64,000 nucleotides of DNA from contig NZ_FOVH01000003.1 in assembly GCF_900115095.1 (NCBI RefSeq), positions 248,001-312,000 of the forward strand, written 5' to 3'. Position 1 is the stretch's first letter; every line of letters starts with the position of its first letter. Below the pieces are notes generated by a model. It saw nothing but the letters and a program-made list of their open reading frames with translations, searched no databases and was not told the DNA's origin. The DNA is from Actinomadura madurae. Its GTDB lineage: Bacteria > Actinomycetota > Actinomycetes > Streptosporangiales > Streptosporangiaceae. A program made the translations under genes and the position numbers. Positions 9,297 to 18,776 of this stretch are shown piece by piece.

Positions 9297-12200
9297 ATGA
9301 GCGGCATGCTCGATCAAGCGAAGGACGACCTGCTCCGGCGGGCGGCTGAAACGTGCGCGCAGCGCCCGGGAGCGCGCGGCGGGGACGTGGAGGAGGCCTT
9401 CGCCTACCTCCGGCTGTACTACCGGAACGTCGCCCAGGAGGACCTCCAGGCGCGCGACCCCGCGGACGTCTGCGGTCCCGCGATGGCGCACCGGGCCCTC
9501 GGCGAGGAGCGGCCGCAGGGGCGCGCGAAGGTGCGCGTCTTCACGCCGACGCTGGAGGAGTACGGCTGGGACCCGGGGCACACGGTCGTCCAGGTCGTGA
9601 CGGACGACATGCCGTTCCTGGTCGACTCGGTGACCATGGAGCTGACCCGGCACCAGCTCGCCACCCATCTGATCGTCCACCCGCTGCTCGGCGTGGACCG
9701 CGACGTCGCGGGGCACCTGAAGGCCTTCCGCGGCAAGCTCGACTCCGACGACGACGTCGACGAGTCGTGGATGCACATCGAGGTCGACCGCACCAGCGAC
9801 CGGGCCGTCCTGGACGAGCTCGAACGCGACCTGCTGCGCGTCCTGCACGACGTGCGGGTCGCCGTCGAGGACGAGCCGAGGATGCGCGCCCGCGCCCACG
9901 AGATCGCCACCGAGATCCAGGAGACCCCGCCGCCGCTGCCGGAGAAGGAGCTCGCCGACGGCGTCGAGCTGCTCGACTGGCTCGCCGACGGCCACTTCAC
10001 CTTCCTCGGCTACCGCGACTACACGCTCACCGGCGACGGGACGGCGCTGCGGCCCGAGCCCGGCACCGGCTTCGGCATCCTGCGCAACGACAAGCGCGAG
10101 TCCGACAGCTTCGCCGCGCTGCCCCCGGAGGTCCGGGAGAGGGCGACGGAGAAGCAGCTCCTGGTGCTGACCAAGGCGAACTCGCGGTCGACCGTCCACC
10201 GCCCCCTGTACCTGGACTACATCGGGGTCAAGAAGTTCGACGCGGACGGGCGGGTGATCGGGGAGCGCCGGTTCCTCGGCCTGTTCACGCACGTCGCCTA
10301 CAGCGAGTCGATCGCGCACGTCCCCGTCCTGAAGGCCAAGCTGGACGAGGTGCTGGAGCGCGCCGGGTTCACCAGCGACAGCTACGACGGCCAGGACCTC
10401 ATCGAGATTCTGGAGAGCTACCCCCGCGACGAGCTGTTCCAGATCTCGGTGGACGACCTGCTGCAGATCTCGCTCGGCGTGCTGCGGCTGCGGGAGCGCC
10501 GCCAGCTGAAGCTCTTCCTGCGCAAGGACATGTACGGGCGCTTCATGTCCTGCATGGTCTACCTGCCGCGCGACCGCTACACCACCAAGATCCGGCTGCG
10601 CATCCAGGACCTGCTGAAGGAGGCGTTCGACGGCGTCAGCGTCGACTACAGCGCGAACGTCACCGAGTCGATCCTGGCCCGGCTGCACGTCGTCGTCCGC
10701 GGCGAGCGCGGCCGCCCGCTGCCGGACGTGGACGTCGCCGAGCTGGAGAGCCGCCTCGCCACCGCCATCCGCTCCTGGGAGGACGACCTCGGCGACGCGA
10801 TCGTCGAGCAGTGCGGCGAGGAACGTTCCGGGACGCTCGCCCGCACGTACGGGGAGGCGTTCCCCGAGGGCTACAAGGCCGACTTCCCGGCCCGCACCGC
10901 GGTCGCCGACCTGCGCCGCCTCGACGAGCTCACCGAGGACGCCGACACCTCGATCAACCTGTACGAGCCGTACAGCGCGGCGCCCGGCGAGCGGCGGCTG
11001 AAGATGTACCGGCTGGGCGAGCCGATCTCGCTCTCCCGGATCCTGCCGCTGCTGCAGAACATGGGCGTCGAGGTCGTCGACGAGCGGCCGTACGAGATCC
11101 GCACGTCCGACGGCCGCCGGTTCTGGATCTACGACCTCGGGCTGCGGTACGTGCCGCCGGAGAACGTCGCCGAGGAGGCCATCAAGGAGCTGTTCCAGGA
11201 CGCGTTCACCGCGCTGTGGCGCGGCGACATCGAGAACGACGGGTTCAACGCGCTGGTCCTGCACGTCGGGCTGACCTGGTGGCAGTCGATGATCATGCGC
11301 GCCTACGCCCTCTACCTGCGGCAGATCGGCACCACGTTCTCCAAGCGGTACATCGAGCAGGTGCTGCTGCGCAACGCCGCCATCACCCGGCTGATCATCC
11401 GGCTCTGGGAGAGCCGCCTCGACCCGTCCCTGGCGGGCGGCGAGGAGGAGCGCAGCGCCGGCATCACCGAGGAGATCCACGGCAAGCTGGACGAGGTCGC
11501 GAGCCTCGACGAGGACCGCATCCTGCGCGCGTACCTGGCGCTCGTCCAGGCGACCCTGCGCACGAACCACTACCAGGGCAAGCCGTACCTGGCGATGAAG
11601 TTCGACCCCGAGCGCATCCCCGACCTGCCGCTGCCGAAGCCGACCTACGAGATCTTCGTGTACTCGCCGAGGGTCGAGGGCGTGCACCTGCGGTTCGGGA
11701 CGGTCGCGCGCGGCGGGCTCCGCTGGTCCGACCGCCGCGAGGACTTCCGCACCGAGATCCTCGGCCTGGCGAAGGCGCAGGCGGTGAAGAACACCGTCAT
11801 CGTCCCGGCGGGCGCGAAGGGCGGCTTCGTCGGCAAGCAGCTGCCCGACCCGGCCGCCGACCGGGAGGCGTGGCAGCGGGCCGGCATCGCCTGCTACAAG
11901 GACTTCATCTCCGGGCTGCTCGACCTGACCGACAACCTCGTGGACGGCAAGGTCGTCCCGCCGCCGAACGTCGTCCGCCACGACGGCGACGACACCTACC
12001 TGGTCGTCGCCGCCGACAAGGGCACCGCGACGTTCTCCGACATCGCCAACGGCGTCGCCGCCGGGTACGGGTTCTGGCTCGGCGACGCGTTCGCGTCCGG
12101 CGGTTCGGTCGGCTACGACCACAAGGGCATGGGCATCACCGCCCGCGGCGCCTGGGAGTCGGTGAAGTACCACTTCCGCGCCCTCGGCAAGGACGTCCAG

Positions 12201-14138
12201 AACGAGGACTTCACCGCGGTCGGCATCGGCGACATGTCCGGCGACGTGTTCGGCAACGGGATGCTGCTGTCGGAGCACACCCGGCTCGTCGCCGCGTTCG
12301 ACCACCGGCACATCTTCGTCGACCCCGCCCCCGACTCGGCCGCGTCGTTCGCCGAGCGCCGCCGCCTGTTCGAGCTGCCGCGCAGCAGCTGGGCCGACTA
12401 CGACACCGCGCTGATCTCCAAGGGCGGCGGCGTGTTCCCCCGCACCCTCAAGTCGATCAAGGTCACCCCGCAGATGGCGGCGGCGCTCGGGATCGAGGAC
12501 GGGGCGAAGGCGCTCACCCCGCACGAGCTGATCCGGGCCGTGCTGAAGGCGCCGGTCGACCTGCTGTGGAACGGCGGCATCGGCACCTACGTCAAGTCGT
12601 CCGTCGAGAACAACGCCGACGTCGGCGACAAGGCCAACGACCCGGTCCGCGTCGACGGCGGCGAGCTGCGCTGCAAGGTGGTCGGCGAGGGCGGCAACCT
12701 CGGCGTGACGCAGCTCGGCCGGATCGAGTTCGCCCGCGGCGGCGGCCTGATCAACACCGACTTCATCGACAACTCCGCCGGTGTCGACACCTCCGACCAC
12801 GAGGTCAACATCAAGATCCTGCTCGACCAGGCGGTGCGGGACGGCGAGCTGACCGGCAAGCAGCGCGACGGCCTGCTCTACGAGATGACCGAGGAGGTCG
12901 GGCGGCTCGTCCTGCGCGACAACCACGGGCAGAACGTGGTGCTCGCCGCGTCCCGCGCGCAGGCCCCCGCGATGCTGCACGTCCACGCCCGCTACCTGCG
13001 CAAGCTGGAGCGCGACGGCCGGCTGAAGCGGCGCCTGGAGTTCCTGCCGGACGACAAGGCGCTGGCGGAGCGGCGGCAGTCCGGGCTGGGGCTGACCAGC
13101 CCCGAGTTCTCCGTCCTGCTCGCCTACGACAAGCTCACGCTGGACTCGCAGATCGTCGCGTCCGATCTCCCCGACGACCCCTACCTGGAGTCGTGGCTGG
13201 TCGAGTACTTCCCGACCCCGCTGCGCGAGCGGTTCCGCTCCTACATGGACCGGCACCCGCTGCGCCGCGAGATCATCACGACCGCCGTGGTGAACGACCT
13301 GGTCAACGCGAGCGGCTCCACGTTCGTGTTCCGGATGAACGAGGAGACGGGCGCCTCCTCGCCCGACATCGCCCGCGCCTACCTGGTCGCCCGGGACGTG
13401 TTCGAGATGCCGCGCTTCTGGCGGTCGGTGGAGGCCCTGTCGGACCAGGTCGCGCAGTCCACGCAGATCGCGATGCTGCTGGAGGCCCGCAAACTGACCG
13501 AGCGCGCCGCGCGCTGGCTGCTGCACAACCGGCGGCCCCCGTTCGACATCCGGGAGACGATCGACTTCTTCGGCGGCGGCGCGACCACGCTGAGCGGGCA
13601 CCTGTCGAAGCTGCTGGTCGGGCTGGACCTGGCCGCGTTCGAGCAGCGCCGGGACGGCTTCGCCGAGCTGGGCGTGCCGGACGAGCTGGCCGAGCAGTGC
13701 GCGACGTTCGTCGCCGCGTACTCCGTCTTCGACCTCGTCGGCATCGCGCACGACGCGGGACGCCCTGTGGAGGAGGTCGCCGAGGTCTACTTCGACCTCG
13801 CGGACCGCCTCCAGCTGTCCCGGCTCCGCGAACGCATCATCGCCCTGCCGCGCGACGACAAGTGGCGCTCGATGGCCCGCTCCGCGCTCCGCGACGACCT
13901 GTACGCGGCGCACGCGGCCCTCACCCGGGACGTCCTGCTCACCAGCGAGCCGGGCGGGCAGCCGGAGCAGCGCATGATCCACTGGGCGGAGAAGAACAAG
14001 CCGGCCGTCCAGCGCGCCCAGCAGACGCTCAGCGAGATCTGGGAGAGCGACAGCTTCGACCTCGCCACCCTGTCGGTGGCGCTGGGCGCGATCCGCACCC
14101 TCGTCACGGCCAGCTCCCTTCCGAGCAAGGACGCCTGA
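9297..14138 (+). CDS. gdh: NAD-specific glutamate dehydrogenase, large (about 180 kDa) class
   Basis: Oxidative deamination of glutamate to 2-oxoglutarate. At 1613 residues it fits the GDH-180 class first described in Streptomyces clavuligerus, far longer than ordinary 450-residue GDHs. The long N-terminal half (about 1-700) carries ACT-like regulatory segments; the catalytic core lies about 760-1230, with RFGTVARGGLRWSDR, the active-site Lys segment VPAGAKGGFVGKQ and GIGDMSGDVFGNGMLLSEH. A helical C-terminal domain of about 400 residues completes it. The ATG at 9297 has AGGGGAG seven bases upstream, preferred over the in-frame TTG at 9291. A strong palindromic terminator lies just beyond the stop. 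It probably serves amino acid catabolism with pruA. Confidence 0.95.
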   Translation: MSGMLDQAKDDLLRRAAETCAQRPGARGGDVEEAFAYLRLYYRNVAQEDLQARDPADVCGPAMAHRALGEERPQGRAKVRVFTPTLEEYGWDPGHTVVQVVTDDMPFLVDSVTMELTRHQLATHLIVHPLLGVDRDVAGHLKAFRGKLDSDDDVDESWMHIEVDRTSDRAVLDELERDLLRVLHDVRVAVEDEPRMRARAHEIATEIQETPPPLPEKELADGVELLDWLADGHFTFLGYRDYTLTGDGTALRPEPGTGFGILRNDKRESDSFAALPPEVRERATEKQLLVLTKANSRSTVHRPLYLDYIGVKKFDADGRVIGERRFLGLFTHVAYSESIAHVPVLKAKLDEVLERAGFTSDSYDGQDLIEILESYPRDELFQISVDDLLQISLGVLRLRERRQLKLFLRKDMYGRFMSCMVYLPRDRYTTKIRLRIQDLLKEAFDGVSVDYSANVTESILARLHVVVRGERGRPLPDVDVAELESRLATAIRSWEDDLGDAIVEQCGEERSGTLARTYGEAFPEGYKADFPARTAVADLRRLDELTEDADTSINLYEPYSAAPGERRLKMYRLGEPISLSRILPLLQNMGVEVVDERPYEIRTSDGRRFWIYDLGLRYVPPENVAEEAIKELFQDAFTALWRGDIENDGFNALVLHVGLTWWQSMIMRAYALYLRQIGTTFSKRYIEQVLLRNAAITRLIIRLWESRLDPSLAGGEEERSAGITEEIHGKLDEVASLDEDRILRAYLALVQATLRTNHYQGKPYLAMKFDPERIPDLPLPKPTYEIFVYSPRVEGVHLRFGTVARGGLRWSDRREDFRTEILGLAKAQAVKNTVIVPAGAKGGFVGKQLPDPAADREAWQRAGIACYKDFISGLLDLTDNLVDGKVVPPPNVVRHDGDDTYLVVAADKGTATFSDIANGVAAGYGFWLGDAFASGGSVGYDHKGMGITARGAWESVKYHFRALGKDVQNEDFTAVGIGDMSGDVFGNGMLLSEHTRLVAAFDHRHIFVDPAPDSAASFAERRRLFELPRSSWADYDTALISKGGGVFPRTLKSIKVTPQMAAALGIEDGAKALTPHELIRAVLKAPVDLLWNGGIGTYVKSSVENNADVGDKANDPVRVDGGELRCKVVGEGGNLGVTQLGRIEFARGGGLINTDFIDNSAGVDTSDHEVNIKILLDQAVRDGELTGKQRDGLLYEMTEEVGRLVLRDNHGQNVVLAASRAQAPAMLHVHARYLRKLERDGRLKRRLEFLPDDKALAERRQSGLGLTSPEFSVLLAYDKLTLDSQIVASDLPDDPYLESWLVEYFPTPLRERFRSYMDRHPLRREIITTAVVNDLVNASGSTFVFRMNEETGASSPDIARAYLVARDVFEMPRFWRSVEALSDQVAQSTQIAMLLEARKLTERAARWLLHNRRPPFDIRETIDFFGGGATTLSGHLSKLLVGLDLAAFEQRRDGFAELGVPDELAEQCATFVAAYSVFDLVGIAHDAGRPVEEVAEVYFDLADRLQLSRLRERIIALPRDDKWRSMARSALRDDLYAAHAALTRDVLLTSEPGGQPEQRMIHWAEKNKPAVQRAQQTLSEIWESDSFDLATLSVALGAIRTLVTASSLPSKDA

Positions 14139-14148
14139 CCGTTCGCGT

Positions 14149-14180
14149 CTCCCTGGTCTCAGCGCGCTGAGACCAGGGAG
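14149..14180. terminator. 32-bp perfect palindrome, likely bidirectional terminator
   Basis: From 14149 to 14180 the sequence equals its own reverse complement, giving a 14-bp stem (CTCCCTGGTCTCAG and its complement) with a 4-base loop. It starts 10 bases after the gdh stop and contains the end of the opposing minus-strand reading frame. There is no T-run, which is common for actinomycete terminators. Confidence 0.75.
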
Positions 14181-14590
14181 ACCGACTCGCCCAGGACACG
14201 CCCTTTACCGGACGGCGGAGCGTAACCGATCACCAGCCACTGCCACGTCGTGCGCAGGGTTCCGGAAGGCTTATCGCCTTTCTCGGCCAGATGGTCGCGA
14301 AGCTCGGCCGGAAGGGGCGACACGTCGCCGCTGGTAAGGAGCATTTCCTGTTTCCCGGACGCGTGACTGACGGGCGCCTCCAGCGCCCCCGTAGCGGCGT
14401 CATGCCAAATCCGCACGTCCCCCGAGGTAATGGCCTCGTTATGCCGCTCGGTCCACTCCAGCGCCACCCGCGCCACGCCGCGTAAGCCCCACCCCACGGA
14501 CGAAATGTCGGCCTTGTTCGCACCGGTGTCGAGCACCGTGCCGGTGTCGAGCACCGTGCCGGTGTCGAGCACCGTGCCGGTGTCGAGCAC
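14159..14590 (-). CDS. hypothetical protein with hexapeptide repeats, possible gene remnant
   Basis: A 143-residue minus-strand frame. Its first 24 residues are four copies of a Leu-Asp-Thr-Gly-Thr-Val unit encoded by an 18-bp tandem repeat. The rest (about 25-143) looks like an ordinary soluble protein (VARVALEWTERHNEAITSGD, TLRTTWQWLVIGYAPP) with high third-position GC, which argues for real coding history. No ATG exists in frame, and every possible GTG start lies inside the repeat with no ribosome site; an in-frame stop lies about 75 bases beyond the repeat. The true start may have been lost or moved by repeat change. No family recognised. Confidence 0.4.
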   Translation of the reverse strand: MLDTGTVLDTGTVLDTGTVLDTGANKADISSVGWGLRGVARVALEWTERHNEAITSGDVRIWHDAATGALEAPVSHASGKQEMLLTSGDVSPLPAELRDHLAEKGDKPSGTLRTTWQWLVIGYAPPSGKGRVLGESVSLVSAR

Positions 14591-14614
14591 CGTGCCGGTG
14601 TCGAACTCCGTGCC
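14525..14614. repeat. 18-bp tandem repeat, five copies
   Basis: Units of GGTGTCGAGCACCGTGCC start at 14525, 14543, 14561, 14579 and 14597; the first four are identical and the last has two changes. A unit of 18 bp keeps the minus-strand frame, so copy-number change would only lengthen or shorten the hexapeptide run. Confidence 0.95.
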
Positions 14615-14706
14615 GGTGGCCGGCCCCGCCCCGTGGATACCGCCGAGTGCCAGTGGGTCCCGCTGCAGCGGTCAGAAGCGCGAGACCCACCGGCACCCGG
14701 CGGGGT

Positions 14707-15687
14707 TCAGGAGCCCTGGGCGGCCACGGCCTTGCGGTACATGCCGCTGACCGCGGCGCGGCCCTTCGGCGGGACCGTGGCGAGGTACTGCACGAGGACG
14801 GTCGTGTCCATGCGCGTCGTACCGGCCTTGGCCGGGGCCAGCCCGACGAGGTCACCGCTCACTGCCAGCCTGCCCCGCTGGGACGCGGAGTACGCCTCGC
14901 TCTGTTGCAGGATGTACCAGACGACCGCTCCGCGGTCTTTGGTGCGGAGCGCGTAGACGTTGTAGCGGGCGGGGGAGAAGCGGGACGAGAGCGTGACACC
15001 CCGTCCCGCCAGGACCTTCTCGCCCTGCTTGAGCGCCTTGTACGTCTCGCTGGTCTTCGCCCCGTCCGCCAGGACGGACGTTCCGGGCGCGCCCGGCCCG
15101 TTCGTGAGCAGCGCCGCGTGCGCCTGGGGCAGCTTCGACGGCGCGACCGCGAGGCCCTTCCCGTCGGGGCTGACCGGGCTGGCGTATCCCTCCGGATCGA
15201 GCGCGACGCGGCTGAGCGCGGCGTCCGACGGGTACGGGTCGGCGGTCAGCAGCCACGGCGCCCCCTGCCTGGCCTGCGTGAACAGCAGCGCGTGCCGCAG
15301 CGACCGCTTGCCCTGGCCGCTGACGGCGTCGGCGGCGAACCAGCGCGGATAGCCGGTCAGCCGCGGGATGTAGAACGTCGGGTTCGCGAACGCCAGCTTC
15401 GGCGGGCGCTGGCGGACGCTGCGCCGCAGCTTGAGCGCGGCGACGTCCATGGACAGCTGCGGGTCGGCCTCGACCGAGCGCAGCGCCTTCCCGCTGAACC
15501 TGCGCCCCGCCTGGTTGACCCCGGCGGCGAAGGACGTGAGCACCTGCTGCGCCTGCGCCTTGGTGAGCGCCGGCGTCCCCTGCGGCTTCCCCGAGGCCGC
15601 GGAGGTGGAGTTCCCGGAGCAGCCGGCCGCCGCGGCGGCGGCGAGCAGGCCGGGTATGAGGATCGGAACGAGCGTGCGTACGGCCAT
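14707..15687 (-). CDS. predicted lipoprotein, paralogue of the one at 17072-18136
   Basis: A 326-residue secreted protein with an N-terminal signal (MAVRTLVPILIPGLLAAAA) ending in a lipobox before Cys (AAAGC), then a Ser/Gly/Ala linker. The body has the segment FYIPRLTGYPRWFAADA followed by VALDPEGYASPVSPDGKGL. The lipoprotein on the other side of prfB has MYVPKLKDAAYPQWFVASV and VSIDADGYATAL at matching positions, so the two are distant paralogues. The ATG at 15687 is preferred over a start 36 bases earlier because it begins directly with the basic residue and hydrophobic core. No enzyme motif seen; role at the outer membrane face unknown. Confidence 0.85.
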   Translation of the reverse strand: MAVRTLVPILIPGLLAAAAAAGCSGNSTSAASGKPQGTPALTKAQAQQVLTSFAAGVNQAGRRFSGKALRSVEADPQLSMDVAALKLRRSVRQRPPKLAFANPTFYIPRLTGYPRWFAADAVSGQGKRSLRHALLFTQARQGAPWLLTADPYPSDAALSRVALDPEGYASPVSPDGKGLAVAPSKLPQAHAALLTNGPGAPGTSVLADGAKTSETYKALKQGEKVLAGRGVTLSSRFSPARYNVYALRTKDRGAVVWYILQQSEAYSASQRGRLAVSGDLVGLAPAKAGTTRMDTTVLVQYLATVPPKGRAAVSGMYRKAVAAQGS

Positions 15688-15813
15688 TGAGGCCCCCCGA
15701 ATGGCGACGGTGATCCGGACCACACGGAATCCTCGCAGAGTGACCGAGCAGTCACTCTATGAACACGAAATTAGACCGGAAAAGCCGCCGGGGACGCCCG
15801 GCGCGGGACGGGG

Positions 15814-16923
15814 TCAGGCGCTCTCCTGCTGGCGCAGCCAGCGGATCTCCGCCTCGATGAACTCGTCGATGTCGCCGTCGAGGACCGCGCTGGGGTTGCC
15901 GGCCTCGACGCCGGTCCGCAGGTCCTTGACGATCTGGTACGGGTGCAGCACGTAGTTGCGGATCTGCGTGCCCCAGCTCGTGGTGCCCTCGCCGCGGAGC
16001 TTGGAGAGCTCCTCGGCCTCCTGCTGCCGCTTGCGCTCCAGCAGCTTGGCCTGCAGCACGTTCAGCGCGGTGGCCTTGTTCTGCAGCTGGCTGCGCTCGT
16101 TCTGGCAGGACACGACGATCCCGGTCGGGAGGTGGGTGATCCGCACCGCGGAGTCGGTCGTGTTGACGCCCTGGCCGCCGGGGCCGGACGACCGGTACAC
16201 GTCCACGCGCAGGTCGCTCTCGTCGATGTCGACGTGGTCGCTCTGCTCCACCACCGGGACGACGTCCAGGCCGGCGAACGACGTCTGCCGGCGGCCCTGG
16301 TTGTCGAACGGGGAGATCCGGACCAGCCGGTGCGTCCCGTGCTCGCCGCGCAGCGTCCCGTAGGCGTAGGGGGCCTTCACCGTGAACGTGGTCGACTTGA
16401 TCCCGGCCTCTTCGGCGTAGGACGTCTCGTAGACCTCCGTCGAGTAGCCGTGCCGCTCGGCCCAGCGCAGGTACATCCGCTGGAGCTGCTCGGCCCAGTC
16501 GGCGGCGTCCACCCCGCCGGCCTGCGCGTTGATGGTGACCAGCGCCTCCCGGGCGTCGTACTCGCCCGACATCAGCGTGCGGACCTCGAGCTGCTGGACG
16601 GCCTTGTGCAGCGACGCCAGCTCCTCGTCGGCCTCCGTGCGCGTGTCGGCGTCGTCCATCTCCCGGGCCATCTCGTACAGCGTGGCCGTGTCTTCGAGGC
16701 GCTGCCGCAGGCTCTCGACCCTGCCGAGCTCGCTCTCCAGATACGACAGGCGGCGCGTCACCGTCTGGGCGCGCTCCTGGTCGCTCCACAGGTCAGGGTC
16801 GGCCGACTGCTCGCGCAGCTCGGCGATGTCGCGGCGCATGCCGTCGAGGTCCAGCACCTGCTCGATGCCGGAAAGTGCCGAGCCGAGCTCCTTGAGCTGC
16901 TCTTCGGGTTCGATGCCTGCCAC
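15814..16923 (-). CDS. prfB: peptide chain release factor 2
   Basis: Terminates translation at UGA and UAA. The 369-residue protein has the helical N-terminal domain, the codon-recognition tripeptide Ser-Pro-Phe in [19 protein letters not shown], and the catalytic GGQ in [18 protein letters not shown]. The gene reads straight through: the in-frame UGA and +1 programmed frameshift found in many bacterial prfB genes is absent, as usual in actinomycetes. It lies on the minus strand, opposite ftsEX, although prfB and ftsE are neighbours in many actinobacteria. Lipoprotein paralogues flank both sides. Confidence 0.97.
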   Translation of the reverse strand: MAGIEPEEQLKELGSALSGIEQVLDLDGMRRDIAELREQSADPDLWSDQERAQTVTRRLSYLESELGRVESLRQRLEDTATLYEMAREMDDADTRTEADEELASLHKAVQQLEVRTLMSGEYDAREALVTINAQAGGVDAADWAEQLQRMYLRWAERHGYSTEVYETSYAEEAGIKSTTFTVKAPYAYGTLRGEHGTHRLVRISPFDNQGRRQTSFAGLDVVPVVEQSDHVDIDESDLRVDVYRSSGPGGQGVNTTDSAVRITHLPTGIVVSCQNERSQLQNKATALNVLQAKLLERKRQQEAEELSKLRGEGTTSWGTQIRNYVLHPYQIVKDLRTGVEAGNPSAVLDGDIDEFIEAEIRWLRQQESA

Positions 16924-17071
16924 GGTCCGAGCTTATCGCCGTCCCGGCACTGCTTATCGCGATCCGGGCGGCGCCCGGCCGCCGGACCAATATCATGAGG
17001 ATGGCAGAATCACGGGCCGAGGTGGTCGGCCGAGGACGGCCGGCCCTGAGTTCGGTCCGGGGGACGGGTCT

Positions 17072-18136
17072 TTGCACAGGTTCCTGCGGGTGGTCGCGGC
17101 CGGGTCGCTGCTCATCCCGCTCACCGTCGCGGGCTGCGCCGAAGGCAGGACGGAGGCGCGGCCCACCGTCACCATGCCCGAGACGTCCCCGCCGGACCCC
17201 GTGCCGCTGACCCCGCAGGTCGCGGAGAACGCGTTCCGCACCTACGTCACCGACGAGGACGTGGCCCGGACGGCGGGCGACGAACGGCTCGCGCTGACCT
17301 GGACGTCCGACGGGCAGTCGCAGCTCACCGCGGCCGAGTTCCGGAAGGCGGCCTACGACGGCGACCCCGTGCGGCGTTTCGTCTACGGCAGGCCCAAGAT
17401 GTACGTGCCGAAACTCAAGGACGCCGCCTATCCGCAGTGGTTCGTGGCGTCGGTCGACCGTTCCGTCCTGGGCAAGGCCAAGAGCAAGCGCCGGGTGCTG
17501 ATGGCGTTCATCCTGCGCGGCGCGTCCGACCACTGGAAGCTCACCCTGGCGACCGTCCTGCAGGAGAAGGCCAAGGAGCCGAAGGTCTCGATCGATGCCG
17601 ACGGGTACGCGACGGCGCTCAGCACGACCGACCCGTCCCTGCTGATCCGTCCCCGCGACGTCGGCGGGATCCAGGCGACCATCGCCGCGGAGGGGCCGGG
17701 TAGTGTCGCGGCGAAGGTGATGAAGTCCAACGCCGTCACCACCGGCTTCTACCAGGACGCCAAGCGCGCCAAGAAGAAGGCGAAGAAGAAGGACCTCACG
17801 CTCCAGACCGTCTACACGGCGACGCCGTTCCCCTACTTCGGGCTGCGGACCGAGCACGGCGGCGGGCTGGTCGTCTACTCCCTGTTCCGCACCACCTCGC
17901 TCGTCGCCAAGGACCCGGAGACGCCCAAGCCGGAGATCCCCGAGGAGGCGGAGCACCTGCTCGACGGGACGGTCGAGGGGAACGAGGTCGACACCACCTC
18001 GACCCTGCACTTCGCGGCCTACGACCCGCCGAAGGGCGACAAGGACGACAAGGACGACGACCGGCCGAAGGCGCACATGATCGCCGACGACGGCGCGGTC
18101 ACGAAGGCCGCCACCCCGCCGATCAAGAAGCCGTGA
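17072..18136 (+). CDS. predicted lipoprotein, paralogue of the one at 14707-15687
   Basis: A 354-residue secreted protein. Starting at TTG 17072, preceded by GGGGGACGGG, gives a clean lipoprotein signal: HRFLRVVAAGSLLIPLTVAGC, with the lipobox VAGC. The mature protein begins with a Pro/Thr linker and carries YVPKLKDAAYPQWFVASVDR and a region matching its paralogue across prfB. The last 50 residues are highly charged (GDKDDKDDDRPKAH). The open frame extends upstream into the prfB-facing gap, but a longer start would bury the signal peptide. Role unknown; no catalytic motif seen. Confidence 0.85.
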   Translation: MHRFLRVVAAGSLLIPLTVAGCAEGRTEARPTVTMPETSPPDPVPLTPQVAENAFRTYVTDEDVARTAGDERLALTWTSDGQSQLTAAEFRKAAYDGDPVRRFVYGRPKMYVPKLKDAAYPQWFVASVDRSVLGKAKSKRRVLMAFILRGASDHWKLTLATVLQEKAKEPKVSIDADGYATALSTTDPSLLIRPRDVGGIQATIAAEGPGSVAAKVMKSNAVTTGFYQDAKRAKKKAKKKDLTLQTVYTATPFPYFGLRTEHGGGLVVYSLFRTTSLVAKDPETPKPEIPEEAEHLLDGTVEGNEVDTTSTLHFAAYDPPKGDKDDKDDDRPKAHMIADDGAVTKAATPPIKKP

Positions 18137-18181
18137 GGCCGTGAGGCCGTGACCGCCGGGGGTGCGGCCGGTCGGGTGCGG

Positions 18182-18367
18182 TCAGCCGTAGACGCGCTGG
18201 AGGACCAGCGCCACGAAGAACAGCGCGACGAGCCCCGCCAGGACGAGCGCGGGCGGCACGGACGAACCGTGGCGGTGCAGCTCCGACCGGGCCTCGCGGC
18301 AGGTGGGGCAGCGCCCCTCCACCACCGGGTTCGAGCATCGAGCGCAGATCAGATGTTCGCAGCTCAT
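18182..18367 (-). CDS. small zinc-ribbon membrane protein
   Basis: A 61-residue protein with two Cys pairs: Cys-x5-Cys-x2-Cys (C3, C8, ... in CEHLICARC) and CPTC at about residues 20-23, forming a zinc ribbon at the N-terminus. A polar linker leads to one membrane helix (about 38-57, ALVLAGLVALFFVALVLQRV). Small tail-anchored zinc-ribbon proteins of this type are common in actinomycetes and unassigned. It is convergent with the lipoprotein gene upstream. Confidence 0.8.
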   Translation of the reverse strand: MSCEHLICARCSNPVVEGRCPTCREARSELHRHGSSVPPALVLAGLVALFFVALVLQRVYG

Positions 18368-18776
18368 GTCGTGGGCCCCAATCTCCGTCAGCGGCGCGCG
18401 GGCCGTGCGGGAAGCGTCGGCCTGTCTGGCCGTCGGTCCACCTATTAGGTATCTTTCGCCTTCATCCAGCGTAGCCGGACTGTATGGTCATTCAGGCAAG
18501 TCCGGGACCTTGAAGGTATGAAACGGCCGGACGTCGGGAGACGGTTCACATGGCACTGATCGGACGTCACGCACTGATCGGACGCAGTGTCGGCCCCGGG
18601 CGCCCGTACCACGCCGAGTGGGACGAGGTGGTCGCCTCTCCCCTCTACACTGCTCGAAGGCTCCGCGTCCCACCTGGCCGTGAAGCCGGGCGGCGCAGGC
18701 ATGAGACCACGGACCCCTCCGTGGCCGCGGGCCGGCCCGCTCCCCAACCCCTACAGCGAACCGCCGTGATGCAGCC
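18368..18776. other. 409-base intergenic region before ftsE with a 14-bp direct repeat
   Basis: This gap must carry the promoters of the divergent zinc-ribbon gene and of ftsE. The repeat GCACTGATCGGACG occurs at 18553-18566 and 18571-18584, a period of 18 bases. A 76-codon frame (18550-18780) overlaps the ftsE GTG, but its late residues are low-complexity and Arg/Pro-rich, so I do not call it a gene. Confidence 0.5.

Noticed and set aside
9282..13982. Very long open frames antisense and in other frames to the glutamate dehydrogenase gene (up to 1566 codons).
   Set aside because: They are by-products of GC-rich codon use. Composition is Arg/Gly/Val/Asp-biased with no family character, while the plus frame is a full-length GDH.
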